This document shows positions 43,586 to 51,933 of a stretch of DNA of 64,000 nt, one piece after another (position 1 is the stretch's first letter; every line of letters starts with the position of its first letter). The notes beneath the pieces were generated by a model. It made no database searches. It was not told the DNA's origin and saw only the letters and a list, made by a program, of their open reading frames with translations. The stretch is taken from the NCBI RefSeq assembly GCF_019263705.2, contig NZ_JADQDK010000001.1:2914001-2978000 (forward strand), given 5' to 3'. This DNA comes from Pseudonocardia abyssalis (GTDB lineage Bacteria > Actinomycetota > Actinomycetes > Mycobacteriales > Pseudonocardiaceae). The position numbers and the translations under genes are program-made.

Positions 43586-44518
43586 TCAGCGGCGCCTGCG
43601 GCTGGGCCTGTGGCCCGAGGAGTTCCTGCGGGGCTTCGTCGGCTTCGACCCGGGGATCCTGGCCGGGGCGGCGGCCACCGCGACGGGCACCGGATTCGGC
43701 AGCGCCTTCAGCAGGGGCGCGACGGGTCCGAGGCGGCTGAACACGATCCGCTGCTGCACCAGCGTCCACACGTTGTTCGTCAGCCAGTACAGCAGGATCG
43801 CGACGGGGAACGGGAAGAACAGGCCGCCGACCAGCGCCCCGAGCGGGAAGATCCACGGCGTCGCGCGCATGATCGACGCGGCGGGCCCGGTGGGGGTCGT
43901 CTGCTGGGCGAGCGAGTGGCGCGCGGTGAAGTGCGTGGCGACGGCCGCGATCACCATCAGCGGCAGGGCGACGGCCGCGACCTCCCACCGGTCGACGTGC
44001 GCGCCGAAGGAGTCGAGCAGGTCCTGCGGCATCGACAGGTACGACGACAGCGGCGCGCCGAACAGCCGGGCCTGCAGGAACGAGCGCACGTCGTCGGGCG
44101 GGAAGACGTAGTTGGCGATCGTCGAGTTCTGCTCGAACGTCAGCCCGGGCCGGTTGAACCCGTGCAGGACGTGCAGCAGGCCGATGAACACGGGGATCTG
44201 CAGCAGCGCGGGCAGGCAGCCGCCGACGACGCTCACCCCGTGCTCGCGCTGGAGCTCCTGGGTGGCGCGGGCCAGTGCGGCGCGGTCGTCGCCGTGGCGC
44301 TCCTTGAGCAGCGCGACCTGCGGGGCGAGCGCGCGCATCGCGCGGCCGGACCGCACCGACGCGAGGAACGGTCTGATCATGACGGCGCGCAGGGTGAGCA
44401 CGAGGAACACCACCGACAGCGCCCAGCCCAGGCCGCTGGTGGGGCCGAGCAGGAACGCGAACAGCTGGTGCCACACCCACATGACGGCGGACACGGTGTA
44501 GTAGACGGGATCGAGCAC
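43586..44518 (-). CDS. YidC/Oxa1-family membrane insertase paralogue
   Basis: A 310-aa membrane insertase with five to six helices. The N-terminal membrane anchor is short, as in Gram-positive YidC. The conserved hydrophilic groove Arg lies in LTLRAVMIRPF, and GCLPALLQIPVFIGLLHVL and LYWLTNNVWTLVQQR are family hallmarks. The C-terminus is a basic tail (GHRPSRRRR) that may contact the ribosome. GTG start at 44518. It lies outside the standard rnpA-yidD-yidC locus and beside a DUF6412-like gene, so it is probably the accessory YidC found in many actinobacteria. Confidence 0.92.
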   Translation of the reverse strand: MLDPVYYTVSAVMWVWHQLFAFLLGPTSGLGWALSVVFLVLTLRAVMIRPFLASVRSGRAMRALAPQVALLKERHGDDRAALARATQELQREHGVSVVGGCLPALLQIPVFIGLLHVLHGFNRPGLTFEQNSTIANYVFPPDDVRSFLQARLFGAPLSSYLSMPQDLLDSFGAHVDRWEVAAVALPLMVIAAVATHFTARHSLAQQTTPTGPAASIMRATPWIFPLGALVGGLFFPFPVAILLYWLTNNVWTLVQQRIVFSRLGPVAPLLKALPNPVPVAVAAAPARIPGSKPTKPRRNSSGHRPSRRRR

Positions 44519-44574
44519 GGTGGGACACTCCGGAGGCAGCCGGGACGAGGGACACGTGTCCGGCGGGAGCGTCG

Positions 44575-44892
44575 CTACACCGCCGGTGACGTCTCCGACG
44601 GGGCTCGGGAGCGGGTGTGCCCGGCGGCGTCCGGGTCGTGCTGGCGGGGCGCGGCGCGGCGGGCGATCGCGCGGCGGCGGTCGCGGGCGGCGGCGGCCGG
44701 CCCGGGGACGTCGACCGACGGGCCGGGCTGCGCGACGCCCCAGACGAGCAGCAGCGCGCCGACGGCCCCGATCAGCAGCGACCCGGTCTCGGCGGGGCCC
44801 GCGTCGAGCAGGCCGGCGTCGACGAGCACGGCCCCGAACAGCGCGGAGACGAGCAGGACGAACCCGCTCACCCGCGCCCAGAAGCCGTGCAT
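44575..44892 (-). CDS. Small membrane protein, DUF6412-like
   Basis: A 105-aa protein with two membrane helices (about residues 5-28 and 36-55) and a basic cytosolic C-terminus containing a DPDAAGHTRSRAP end that resembles DUF6412 proteins, which commonly adjoin accessory YidC genes in actinobacteria. The ATG at 44892 is followed by HGFWARVSGF. It ends 56 bp upstream of the yidC paralogue start on the same strand and is probably co-transcribed. Function unknown; a YidC partner or client is plausible. Confidence 0.7.
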   Translation of the reverse strand: MHGFWARVSGFVLLVSALFGAVLVDAGLLDAGPAETGSLLIGAVGALLLVWGVAQPGPSVDVPGPAAAARDRRRAIARRAAPRQHDPDAAGHTRSRAPSETSPAV

Positions 44893-44970
44893 GGGATTCA
44901 CGGTACCGGCTGTGCCGGTGACCGGCGGAAACCGCTGGCCCCCGTCCAGCGGGGCGGGCAGCGTGACCCC

Positions 44971-45687
44971 GTGCTCACCGTGTTCGACGCCCGCACCCTC
45001 CTCCCGCCCGAGCGCCCCGGGCCGCTGATCCACGCCCACGCCGCGGCCACCGGCGTCGGGCGGATCCGGGTGGACCGCTGGCCGGGCCCGCGGGCGGTGC
45101 ACGTCGAGCTGCCCGGCGGCAACCACGCGCTCGCCGGGGATCCCGACGCCCTCACCGCCGACGACCTGCGCGGCGTCACCGGCCTCGTCGACGCGGCCCC
45201 GGAGTGGGCCCCGCTGCTCGGCGCGCCCGCCGCATGGCCCCGCCTGTTCGCCGAGCTGCCGCCCGGCGTGCCCGTCCCCCGCTCCACCGCCCGGCTCCTC
45301 GGACCGGCCGACGCCGGAGCACTCGCCGCGCTCGACCCGGGGTGCGCGTGGATCCACGAGACATGGGGCGGGCCGGCCCGGCTCGCCGCGGCGGGCGTCG
45401 CGCGGGCGGTGGTGCACGACGGGCGGGTGGTGTCGGTGGCCGTCCCGTTCTACGTCGGCGCGCACCACGAGGACGTCGGCGTCGTCACCGACCCGGCGCA
45501 CCGCGGCGCGGGCCTGTCCACGGCGTGCGCCGCCGCGCTCGTGCACGACATCCGGGCCCGGGGCCGGATCCCGAGCTGGACGACCTCGCCGCCGAACCGC
45601 GCGAGCCGCGCCGTCGCCGCCCGGCTCGGTTTCGTCACCGCGGGCGAGGGTGTGCTGTGGGCCGTGGGGGTGCCGGTGCCGGACTGA
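44971..45687 (+). CDS. GNAT-family N-acetyltransferase
   Basis: A 238-aa protein with a GNAT acetyl-CoA-binding core in its C-terminal half: VHDGRVVSVAVPFYVG (beta 4), EDVGVVTDPAHRGAGLSTACAAAL (motif A, with RGAGLS as the pyrophosphate loop) and NRASRAVAARLGFV (motif B). The N-terminal half is a divergent domain of the type found in the larger GNAT group PF12746. The GTG start at 44971 is the first that leaves the DARTLLPPERPG segment complete. The substrate is unknown. Divergent from the DUF6412-like gene. Confidence 0.85.
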   Translation: MLTVFDARTLLPPERPGPLIHAHAAATGVGRIRVDRWPGPRAVHVELPGGNHALAGDPDALTADDLRGVTGLVDAAPEWAPLLGAPAAWPRLFAELPPGVPVPRSTARLLGPADAGALAALDPGCAWIHETWGGPARLAAAGVARAVVHDGRVVSVAVPFYVGAHHEDVGVVTDPAHRGAGLSTACAAALVHDIRARGRIPSWTTSPPNRASRAVAARLGFVTAGEGVLWAVGVPVPD

Positions 45688-45703
45688 CCGTTCGCGCGCC
45701 GGG

Positions 45704-45741
45704 CCGGGTCCCGCGCGGGCCCGGGGAACGCGCGGGACCGG
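45704..45741. terminator. Hairpin terminator between convergent genes
   Basis: CCGGGTCCCGCGCG (45704-45717) pairs with CGCGCGGGACCGG (45729-45741) with one bulged G, between the stops of the GNAT gene (45687) and the response regulator (45743). It probably serves both directions. Confidence 0.65.
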
Positions 45742-45742
45742 T

Positions 45743-46378
45743 TCAGCGCGGGTCGGTCGGGAGGAGCCCGCGCTGGTAGGCGGCGGCCACCGCGGACGCG
45801 CGGTCGCGCACCTCGAGCTTCGCGTAGACGTGCAGCAGGTGCGTCTTCACCGTCGCCTCGCTGATGAACAGCGCCCGGGCCGTCTCGCGGTTCGTCGACC
45901 CGTCCGCGACGAACCGCAGGACCTCCATCTCCCGCGCGCTCAAGGTCTCGGTGGAGGGGGTCCGGACCTGCCCCATCAGCCGTCCGGCTACCGCGGGCGA
46001 CAGCACCGCCTCGCCCCGGTGGGCGGCGCGGACCGCGCGCAGCAGCTCGTCGCGCGGGGTGTCCTTGAGCAGGTACCCGGTGGCGCCGGCCTCGATCGCG
46101 GGCAGGACGTCGCGGTCGGCGTCGAACGTGGTGAGCACGAGCACGCGGGTGGCGGGAGCCGCGCGGCGCAGTGCCCGGATCGCGTCGACGCCGTCCATCA
46201 CCGGCATCCGCAGGTCCATGAGCACGACGTCGACGCCCGTGCCGGACTCCACCCGCGCGAGCGCCTCGGCCCCGTGCCCCGCCTCACCCACGACGGACAT
46301 GTCGGCCTCGCCGTCGATGACGCCGCGCAGCCCGTCGCGGACGACGGGGTGGTCGTCGACGATCAGCACCCGGATCAC
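45743..46378 (-). CDS. NarL/LuxR-family response regulator
   Basis: A 211-aa regulator. The receiver has DDH at residues 8-10, phosphoacceptor Asp55 (VDVVLMDLRMPVMDG) and Lys near 105 (YLLKDTP). The LuxR-type HTH follows (LSAREMEVLRFVADGSTNRE and ISEATVKTHLLHVYAKL). GTG at 46378 overlaps the kinase stop (GTGA). It is the last gene of the ABC ATPase-permease-kinase-regulator operon and probably autoregulates it, as similar bacteriocin- or lipid-stress-sensing modules do. Confidence 0.93.
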   Translation of the reverse strand: MIRVLIVDDHPVVRDGLRGVIDGEADMSVVGEAGHGAEALARVESGTGVDVVLMDLRMPVMDGVDAIRALRRAAPATRVLVLTTFDADRDVLPAIEAGATGYLLKDTPRDELLRAVRAAHRGEAVLSPAVAGRLMGQVRTPSTETLSAREMEVLRFVADGSTNRETARALFISEATVKTHLLHVYAKLEVRDRASAVAAAYQRGLLPTDPR

Positions 46379-47670
46379 GTGCCCTCCTCCTGCACCGGGA
46401 TGGCCGGCACGCTCGCGCTCACCGCGGTGCCCTCCCCCGGCGTGCTCTCGATCTCCAGCATGCCCGACACCCGGCGCACCCGCTGCTCCATCGCCCCCAT
46501 CCCGAAGCCCGACCCCTCCGACGGGCCGGTGACGGCGGCGGGATCGAAGCCGCACCCGTCGTCGACGACGTCGAGGACCACCACGTCGTCCATGTAGGAC
46601 AGGGTGATGCCCGCGCGGGTCGCGCCCGCGTGCCGCCCCACGTTGGCCAGCGCCTCCTGCGCCACGCGGAACAGCGCGACCTCGATGTCGGGCAGCAGCG
46701 CCCGCGGCTCGCCGGTGACCTCGACCCGGACGTCGACGCCCGCCGTCTCCGCCCACGCCTTCGCCATGTCGGCCACGGCATCGGGCAGCTGCGCGTCCGC
46801 GAGCCGGCCGGGAGCCAGCGCGGCGACCGAGCGGCGGGCCTCCGTCAGGCTCTCGCGGGCCAGCGCGGCGGCGGTGGCGAGGTGGCGGGTGTGGGCGTCG
46901 CCCCCGGCCGCGCCCGCCGCCTCCAGCTGCGTGACGACGCCCGTCAGCCCCTGGGCGATCGTGTCGTGGATCTCCCGCGCCATCCGCGCCCGCTCGTCGG
47001 AGATCCCGGCCTCGCGGGCCTGGGTGAGCAGGCGGGCGTGCAGCTCGGCGTTCTCCTCGAGGGTCTCCGCCAGGCGGCGGTTGGTCTCGTGGAGCTCCTC
47101 GATGACCTCCCCGCGCCGCAGCGACTGGTCCACCGTCAGCGAGTTCATGTAGGTGAACAGGCTCGCGAACCCGGCGTTGAGGACCGCGACGAGCGCCCAG
47201 CCGGCCAGCACCACGGGGGTGAGTTCCACGAACGGGCCGCCGAGCTGCCCGTACGCCGCGAGCACCCCGACCGCCGAGATCCCGACGAAGCGCCACCGGC
47301 CGCGCAGGTACTCCCAGGAGTGCGCGTACCCGGCCAGTGCCGAGAACGCGAAGAACGGCGATCTCACCACCAGCACGGCCATCAGCACGACGAACCCGGC
47401 CACGTAGACGGCGCCCAGCGCGGGGCGGCTCGCCGGCTCCCCCCGGTGGCAGGCCCCGCCCTCGCCCTCGACCCCGCGCAGCGGTCCGAACGTGAACACC
47501 GCCGACCACGCGACCGCCGCGGCCACCCACCCGGCCGTCACCAGCCACTGCACCGGCGTCGCCGTGACGACCAGTGGGGTCAGCGCGGCGCCGATCGCGA
47601 GACCGACGTAGGGCACGTAGCGGCCGACGGCCGCGTCGATGCGGCCGTAGCGCTGCTCGCCTACTCCCAC
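46375..47670 (-). CDS. NarL-type sensor histidine kinase
   Basis: A 431-aa kinase. Six or so membrane helices occupy the N-terminal 185 residues without a large external domain, a layout typical of intramembrane sensing of lipids or antimicrobial peptides. A coiled linker (LHETNRRLAETLEENAELH) leads to the HisKA_3 phosphoacceptor RARMAREIHDTIAQGL and an HATPase domain with DVVDDGCGFD and GSGFGMGAMEQR. GTG at 47670 overlaps the permease stop by 10 bp. Co-transcribed with the exporter genes upstream and the regulator downstream. Confidence 0.92.
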   Translation of the reverse strand: MGVGEQRYGRIDAAVGRYVPYVGLAIGAALTPLVVTATPVQWLVTAGWVAAAVAWSAVFTFGPLRGVEGEGGACHRGEPASRPALGAVYVAGFVVLMAVLVVRSPFFAFSALAGYAHSWEYLRGRWRFVGISAVGVLAAYGQLGGPFVELTPVVLAGWALVAVLNAGFASLFTYMNSLTVDQSLRRGEVIEELHETNRRLAETLEENAELHARLLTQAREAGISDERARMAREIHDTIAQGLTGVVTQLEAAGAAGGDAHTRHLATAAALARESLTEARRSVAALAPGRLADAQLPDAVADMAKAWAETAGVDVRVEVTGEPRALLPDIEVALFRVAQEALANVGRHAGATRAGITLSYMDDVVVLDVVDDGCGFDPAAVTGPSEGSGFGMGAMEQRVRRVSGMLEIESTPGEGTAVSASVPAIPVQEEGT

Positions 47671-48386
47671 CGGAAGAACCTAGCCGCCAGCGCCGTGCAC
47701 ACCAGCGCGATCAGCGCCATCACCGCGAGCCGCAGCGGGTCGGGCCCCGCACCCGTCCACGCGTCCGCGAACGCCCCGATCCCCGGTGGCACGAACTCCC
47801 CGATCGTGACGACGGACGTGGGCAGCAGGAACTTCGGCAGGTACACCCCCGCGAAGAACTGGGTGAGCATGAACAGCACGGTGCCGATCGTGGTCGCGGT
47901 ACGGGCCTTCGGCGCGAACGCGGCCACGACGAGGCCCAGGGAGAACACGGCCGCGGTGCCGAGCACGAGCGCCACGGCGAACGCGAACGGGTGGCGCGGC
48001 GCGGGTACGTCGAGCACGACGACGGCGACCACCACCATCAGCAGCGCGCCCAGCACCGCGGCCGCCATGTTGATCAGCAGCTGCGCCACGAGGACGGCCA
48101 CCGGCCGGACCGGGGTCACCGCGAGGCGGCGCAGGATCCCCTTCTCGCGGTAGGTCGCGAGCCCGACCGGGAACCCCTGGACCCCCAGCACGGCGATGCT
48201 CACCGCGAGCAGCGACGGAGCGAAGTACTCGGTGAACCGCAGTCCGCCGAAGACCTCGGCGGGCTCACGCAGAGCCGGGACCGCGCCGAGCGCGGCCAGG
48301 ACGAGCGACGGCAGCACGATCCCGAACAGGGCGTTCATCGGGTCGCGGGCGAAGAGCCTCAGCTCCGTGCGGACGAGGGTGATCAT
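47661..48386 (-). CDS. ABC-2 type exporter permease
   Basis: A 241-aa membrane permease with six helices of the ABC-2 family. The N-terminal ITLVRTELRLFARDPMNALFGIVLP is typical, with a first cytoplasmic coupling region, and YREKGILRRLAVTPVRP is the conserved ABC-2 loop that contacts the ATPase. The ATG overlaps the ATPase stop (ATGA). Together with the ATPase it probably exports a drug, peptide or lipid, or detects it for the adjacent two-component system. Confidence 0.92.
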   Translation of the reverse strand: MITLVRTELRLFARDPMNALFGIVLPSLVLAALGAVPALREPAEVFGGLRFTEYFAPSLLAVSIAVLGVQGFPVGLATYREKGILRRLAVTPVRPVAVLVAQLLINMAAAVLGALLMVVVAVVVLDVPAPRHPFAFAVALVLGTAAVFSLGLVVAAFAPKARTATTIGTVLFMLTQFFAGVYLPKFLLPTSVVTIGEFVPPGIGAFADAWTGAGPDPLRLAVMALIALVCTALAARFFRWE

Positions 48387-49288
48387 GCCGGTTCCTTGCT
48401 GGTCAGGGCCACGAAGGCGTCGTCGAGGTCGGGGTGGTCGAGCCACAGGTCGGCCGCGACGACCCGGTGGGCGGCCAGCGCCGAGGTGACGGCCGCGAGC
48501 AGGTCGCCGCTGCCCCTCACCTCGACGCGTTCCCCGCGCCGGACCAGGGACTCGACGCCGGGCAGGTCGGTGAGCAGCGCGTCGTCGAACGGGGCCGTCG
48601 GCCGGAACCGCAGCCGCTGGCCGCCCGGCAGGGCCGCCACCAGACCGGCCGGGGTGTCGAGCGCGACGACGCGTCCGGCGTCGAGCACGGCGAGGCGGTC
48701 GCAGAGCCGCCGCGCCTCCTCCATGAAGTGGGTGACCAGCACGACCGTCACGCCGGCGTCGCGGATCTGCTCGACCGCGGCCCAGGTGTCGCGCCGGGCC
48801 TGCGGGTCGAGCCCGGTCGTCAGTTCGTCGAGGACGGCGATGCGCGGGTTCCCGACCAGCGCGAGCACGATCGACAGCCGTTGCCGCTGCCCGCCGGACA
48901 GGTGCGCGTAGGCCGTGCGGCGCTTGGCGGCCAGGCCCCAGCGGTCGATCAGCTCGTCCGGGTCGGCCGGTGCCGGGTAGAAGGACGCGAACAGCTCGAC
49001 GGCCTCCCGCACCCGCAGGCGGTCGGGCAGCTCACCCGCCTGGAGCTGGACGCCGATCACCTCGTGCAGCGCGGCGCGGTCGCGCTGCGGATCGAGCCCG
49101 AGCACCGAGACCGAGCCCGAGTCGGGGACGCGGAGTCCCGCGACGCACTCCACCGCCGTCGTCTTGCCCGCGCCGTTGGGCCCGAGCACTCCGAAGATCT
49201 CCCCCTCCTCGACGGAGAACGAGACGTCGTGCAGGGCGGTGTGGTCACGGTAGCGCTTGTGCAGGTCCCGGACCTCGATGACGGCCAT
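48383..49288 (-). CDS. ABC exporter ATP-binding protein (DrrA-like)
   Basis: A 301-aa ABC ATPase of the drug-resistance (DrrA/CcmA) group. It has Walker A GPNGAGKTT, the Q-loop VIGVQLQAGEL, the signature LSGGQRQRLS, Walker B IAVLDELTTGLDP and the H-loop VTHFMEEA, then a C-terminal extension of about 80 residues (DUF4162-like). It is the first gene of a four-gene operon. The 131-bp region upstream, shared with the divergent nei gene, holds a perfect 18-bp palindrome. Confidence 0.93.
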   Translation of the reverse strand: MAVIEVRDLHKRYRDHTALHDVSFSVEEGEIFGVLGPNGAGKTTAVECVAGLRVPDSGSVSVLGLDPQRDRAALHEVIGVQLQAGELPDRLRVREAVELFASFYPAPADPDELIDRWGLAAKRRTAYAHLSGGQRQRLSIVLALVGNPRIAVLDELTTGLDPQARRDTWAAVEQIRDAGVTVVLVTHFMEEARRLCDRLAVLDAGRVVALDTPAGLVAALPGGQRLRFRPTAPFDDALLTDLPGVESLVRRGERVEVRGSGDLLAAVTSALAAHRVVAADLWLDHPDLDDAFVALTSKEPA

Positions 49289-49331
49289 GACCCCATGGTC
49301 GGGCGCGGCGGCCCGCGCCGGATCGACCGCG

Positions 49332-49368
49332 GGGCGGGACCCCGTCCACCGATCGGTGGACCCCGCCC
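49332..49368. promoter_or_regulatory. Perfect 18-bp palindrome nested in a longer inverted repeat
   Basis: GTCCACCGATCGGTGGAC (49344-49361) is a perfect palindrome, flanked by GGGCGGG (49332-49338) and CCCGCCC (49362-49368), which add an outer stem. It lies 56 bp upstream of the ABC ATPase start and 59 bp upstream of nei. It is a candidate site for the operon's own NarL-type regulator. Confidence 0.6.
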
Positions 49369-49419
49369 CCGGGCCGTTGCGGACGGGCGGGAGCGGGTGG
49401 CTGCGGATAGGTTCGGGCG

Positions 49420-50247
49420 ATGCCCGAGGGTGACACCGTCTACCTCGCCGGGAAGCGCCTGCGCACCGCGCTCACCGGCCACGAACTCGTGCGCGGGGAG
49501 CTGCGGCACCCGCGGCTGGTCGAGCACGACCTGGCCGGGCGCACCGTCACCGGCGTCGCGTCGGTGGGCAAGCACCTGTTCACCCGCTTCGACGACGGGC
49601 GCAGCCTGCACAGCCACTTCCGGATGGACGGATCGTGGCACCTCTACCGGCCGGGCATGTCCTGGCAGCGCCCGGCGCACGAGGCCCGCGCGGTGCTCGC
49701 GACCGCGGAGCGCGTCGCCGTCGGGTTCGCCCTGCACGACATGGAGCTGCTCCCCACCGCGGACGAGTCACGGCTGGTCGGGCACCTCGGCCCCGACCTG
49801 CTCGACCCCGAGTGGTCCGACGCCCACGCCGCCGAGGCCCTGCGCCGGTTCACCGCCCGCGGCGCGTCGGAGGTCGGGTCGGTGCTGCTGGAGCAGCGCG
49901 TCATGGCCGGGGTGGGGAACCTCTACAAGACCGAGGTCTGCTTCCTGCGCGGGATCTCCCCGTGGACGCTCACCCGCGACGTCGACGACCCGGCCGCGGT
50001 CATCGCGCTGTCGCGCGAGCTGCTGCTGCGCAACGCCGACCGCCCCGAGCAGTCCACGACCGGGGAGCTCGGCCGCGCGCAGCACTGGGTGTTCGAGCGG
50101 GGCGGGCAGCGCTGCCGGCGCTGCGGCACCCGGATCCTGGTCGCCGAGCAGGGCGAGAGCGTCTACGCCCGCATCGCCTACTGGTGCCCGACCTGCCAGC
50201 CCGGCCCCGCCCCGGCCCCCACCCGCCGCCCGGCCCGCCGACGCTGA
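49420..50247 (+). CDS. nei: Fpg/Nei-family DNA glycosylase (endonuclease VIII type)
   Basis: A 275-aa base-excision repair enzyme with AP-lyase activity. The N-terminus is MPEGDTV (Pro2 nucleophile, Glu3; the GDTV form fits Nei rather than Fpg). A Lys in GKHLFTRF follows, and the H2TH region has GVGNLYKTEVCF. A C-terminal zinc finger (CRRCGTR...CPTC) is present. A Pro/Arg-rich tail closes the protein. Divergent from the ABC operon. In mycobacteria a nei gene adjoins lhr; here they are separated. Confidence 0.92.
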   Translation: MPEGDTVYLAGKRLRTALTGHELVRGELRHPRLVEHDLAGRTVTGVASVGKHLFTRFDDGRSLHSHFRMDGSWHLYRPGMSWQRPAHEARAVLATAERVAVGFALHDMELLPTADESRLVGHLGPDLLDPEWSDAHAAEALRRFTARGASEVGSVLLEQRVMAGVGNLYKTEVCFLRGISPWTLTRDVDDPAAVIALSRELLLRNADRPEQSTTGELGRAQHWVFERGGQRCRRCGTRILVAEQGESVYARIAYWCPTCQPGPAPAPTRRPARRR

Positions 50248-50272
50248 CCCCGCCGACCCGCCGGACAGCGAC

Positions 50273-50353
50273 GGCAAACTCGCCGGGCGGCGGCGGCAAA
50301 CTCGCCGGGCGGCGGCGGCAAACTCGCCGGGCGGCGGCGGCAAACTCGCCGGG
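50273..50353. repeat. 22-bp tandem repeat (about 3.7 copies)
   Basis: The unit GGCAAACTCGCCGGGCGGCGGC starts at 50273, 50295, 50317 and 50339 (last copy partial, 15 bp). All copies are identical where complete. Each contains the imperfect palindrome GGCAAACTCGCC. The tract sits between nei and the terminator hairpin. Confidence 0.9.
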
Positions 50354-50372
50354 GTGGGGACGGGACCGACGC

Positions 50373-50409
50373 GACGGCGCCCCTCCCCGGGTCGGGGAGG
50401 GGCGCCGTC
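50373..50409. terminator. Strong hairpin terminator between nei and pspA
   Basis: Perfect 17-bp arms GACGGCGCCCCTCCCCG (50373-50389) and its complement (50393-50409) with a GGT loop, further extended by GACGC/GCGTC after a short bulge. It lies between convergent stops at 50247 and 50421. Confidence 0.85.
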
Positions 50410-50420
50410 GGGCGTCCGGA

Positions 50421-51227
50421 TCAGGCGGTGCCGGGCTGCTGCTGCTTGCCGAGCTGGGGGGTGGCGGCCGGGGTCGGGGCCGCGGTGACCTCGCCCGCGA
50501 CCGGGGTGCCGTGCAGCGACGCCCGGATCTGCTCCAGGCGGCTCGCCCCGGCCATGTCGGCCGTGGACGCCTGGACCTCCATCATCCGGCCCTGCACCGA
50601 GTTCTGGGCCAGCTCGCCCGCACCGAGCGCGTTGGCGTAGCGGCGCTCGATCTTCTCCCGGACCTCCTCCAGCGAGGGGGTGTTGCCCGGGGCGGCGAGC
50701 TCGCTCATCTGCCGCAGCGACGCCGCGGCCTGCTCCTGCATCTTCGCCTGCTCGAGCTGGCTGAGCAGCTTCGTGCGCTCGGCGATCTTCTGCTGCAGCA
50801 TCATCGCGTTGCGCTCGACGGCCTGCTTCGCCTGGCCCGCGGCCTGGATCGACTGGTCGTGCAGCGTCTTCATGTCCTCGACCGACTGCTCCGCGGTGAC
50901 GAGCTGCGTGGCGAACGCCTGCGCCGACTGCTCGTACTGCCCGGCCTTGACCTCGTCACCGGAGGCACGGGCCTGGTCGGCGAGCACGAGCGCCTGCCGG
51001 GCGGAGGCCTGCAGCTTCTCGATGTCGCCGAGCTGGCGGTTGAGCTTCATCTCCAGCTGGCGCTGGTTGCCGATGACGGCGGCGGCCTGCTGCGACAGGG
51101 CCTGGTGCTGGCGCTGGGCGTCCTCGATGGCCTGCTGGATCTGGACCTTCGGGTCGGCGTACTCGTCGACCTTCGACGAGAACAGCGCCATGAGGTACTT
51201 CCAGGACTTCACGAACGGGTTGGCCAT
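50421..51227 (-). CDS. pspA: PspA/IM30-family phage shock protein
   Basis: A 268-aa coiled-coil protein of the ESCRT-III-like PspA family that protects the inner membrane under envelope stress. The N-terminal amphipathic helix [20 protein letters not shown] is followed by long heptad-rich helices (residues 25-190, such as [19 protein letters not shown] and [17 protein letters not shown]) and a flexible Pro/Ala/Gln-rich tail. It lies 178 bp downstream of clgR on the same strand, the arrangement of the mycobacterial clgR-pspA (Rv2745c-Rv2744c) stress operon. Confidence 0.95.
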   Translation of the reverse strand: MANPFVKSWKYLMALFSSKVDEYADPKVQIQQAIEDAQRQHQALSQQAAAVIGNQRQLEMKLNRQLGDIEKLQASARQALVLADQARASGDEVKAGQYEQSAQAFATQLVTAEQSVEDMKTLHDQSIQAAGQAKQAVERNAMMLQQKIAERTKLLSQLEQAKMQEQAAASLRQMSELAAPGNTPSLEEVREKIERRYANALGAGELAQNSVQGRMMEVQASTADMAGASRLEQIRASLHGTPVAGEVTAAPTPAATPQLGKQQQPGTA

Positions 51228-51405
51228 CTCTTCCGCTACCTCCGGGTGCCGTGTACGCGCTGTCCGATCCGGCCGCCGGTGCGCTCCTGCGCCCCATCGT
51301 GGCACTGCACACCGCCCGGCTTCCACCGGACGCCGACGATATCGGGGAAGATCCCGACCTCGACGTCGGGGCGGTCCCCGAGATCCAGGTTAGCGCCCCC
51401 GGGGA

Positions 51406-51795
51406 TCAGGCGGCGGCGCGCGCGACCGGCTGCGGGAGCGTGATCGGCGCTGTGACCGGCGCCAGCGGCATCCCGACGGGTGCGGCGGGCTCGTCGACCC
51501 CGGCGATGCGCAGGTCGGTGTGGCGCAGCCCGACGGGGCGGCGCGACGGGCCCGCGACCTCGAACGCGGCGGCGGCGAGGACCTCCGCGGCGTCGCCGAG
51601 GAGGTCGGACAGCGAGAGGTCGAGGGCCTCGCAGATCGCGGCGAGGAGTTCGCTGGAGGCTTCCTTGCGCCCGCGCTCGACCTCGGACAGGTACCCCAGG
51701 CTGACCCGCGCGCGCCGGGAGACCTCGCGCAGCGTGCGCCGCCGGTCCGTCCGGGCCCGGCGGAGGCTGCCACCGATCGCCTCTCGCATCAGCAC
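51406..51795 (-). CDS. clgR: ClgR-type Cro/C1 transcriptional regulator
   Basis: A 129-aa activator with an N-terminal Cro/C1 HTH (residues 7-62; [20 protein letters not shown] followed by [21 protein letters not shown], the ClgR signature) and an Ala/Pro-rich tail. ClgR activates clp protease, htrA and psp genes and is itself a Clp substrate. The C-terminal Ala-Ala end (VARAAA) could be such a degron. It lies between pgsA and pspA as in mycobacteria. The start could also be the ATG two codons downstream. Confidence 0.93.
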   Translation of the reverse strand: MLMREAIGGSLRRARTDRRRTLREVSRRARVSLGYLSEVERGRKEASSELLAAICEALDLSLSDLLGDAAEVLAAAAFEVAGPSRRPVGLRHTDLRIAGVDEPAAPVGMPLAPVTAPITLPQPVARAAA

Positions 51796-51914
51796 GGCAT
51801 CCTCCGATCGACGACCACACGGGCGGCCGGGGTCCGGCCGTGGGTCAACCGTACCGAGTTCCCCGCGGATGCGCCCCGGACCGACCGGCCGGGTCGCGTC
51901 CGCCCACGGCGAAC

Positions 51915-51932
51915 ACGCGCCCGGGTGCGCGT
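51915..51932. promoter_or_regulatory. GC-rich inverted repeat between pgsA and clgR
   Basis: ACGCGC-ccgggt-GCGCGT, perfect 6-bp arms, directly after the pgsA stop (51934) and about 120 bp upstream of clgR. It may be a weak terminator or a CGC-spacer-GCG-like ClgR site; the spacing differs from the published N5. Confidence 0.35.
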
Positions 51933-51933
51933 C

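Noticed and set aside
50273..50353. CRISPR array
   Set aside because: The 22-bp units are contiguous without spacers and no cas gene is nearby.
51796..51933. Missing cinA between pgsA and clgR as a deletion
   Set aside because: Only 138 bp separate the genes, but mycobacteria have the same direct pgsA3-clgR order, so absence of cinA here is not evidence of a deletion.
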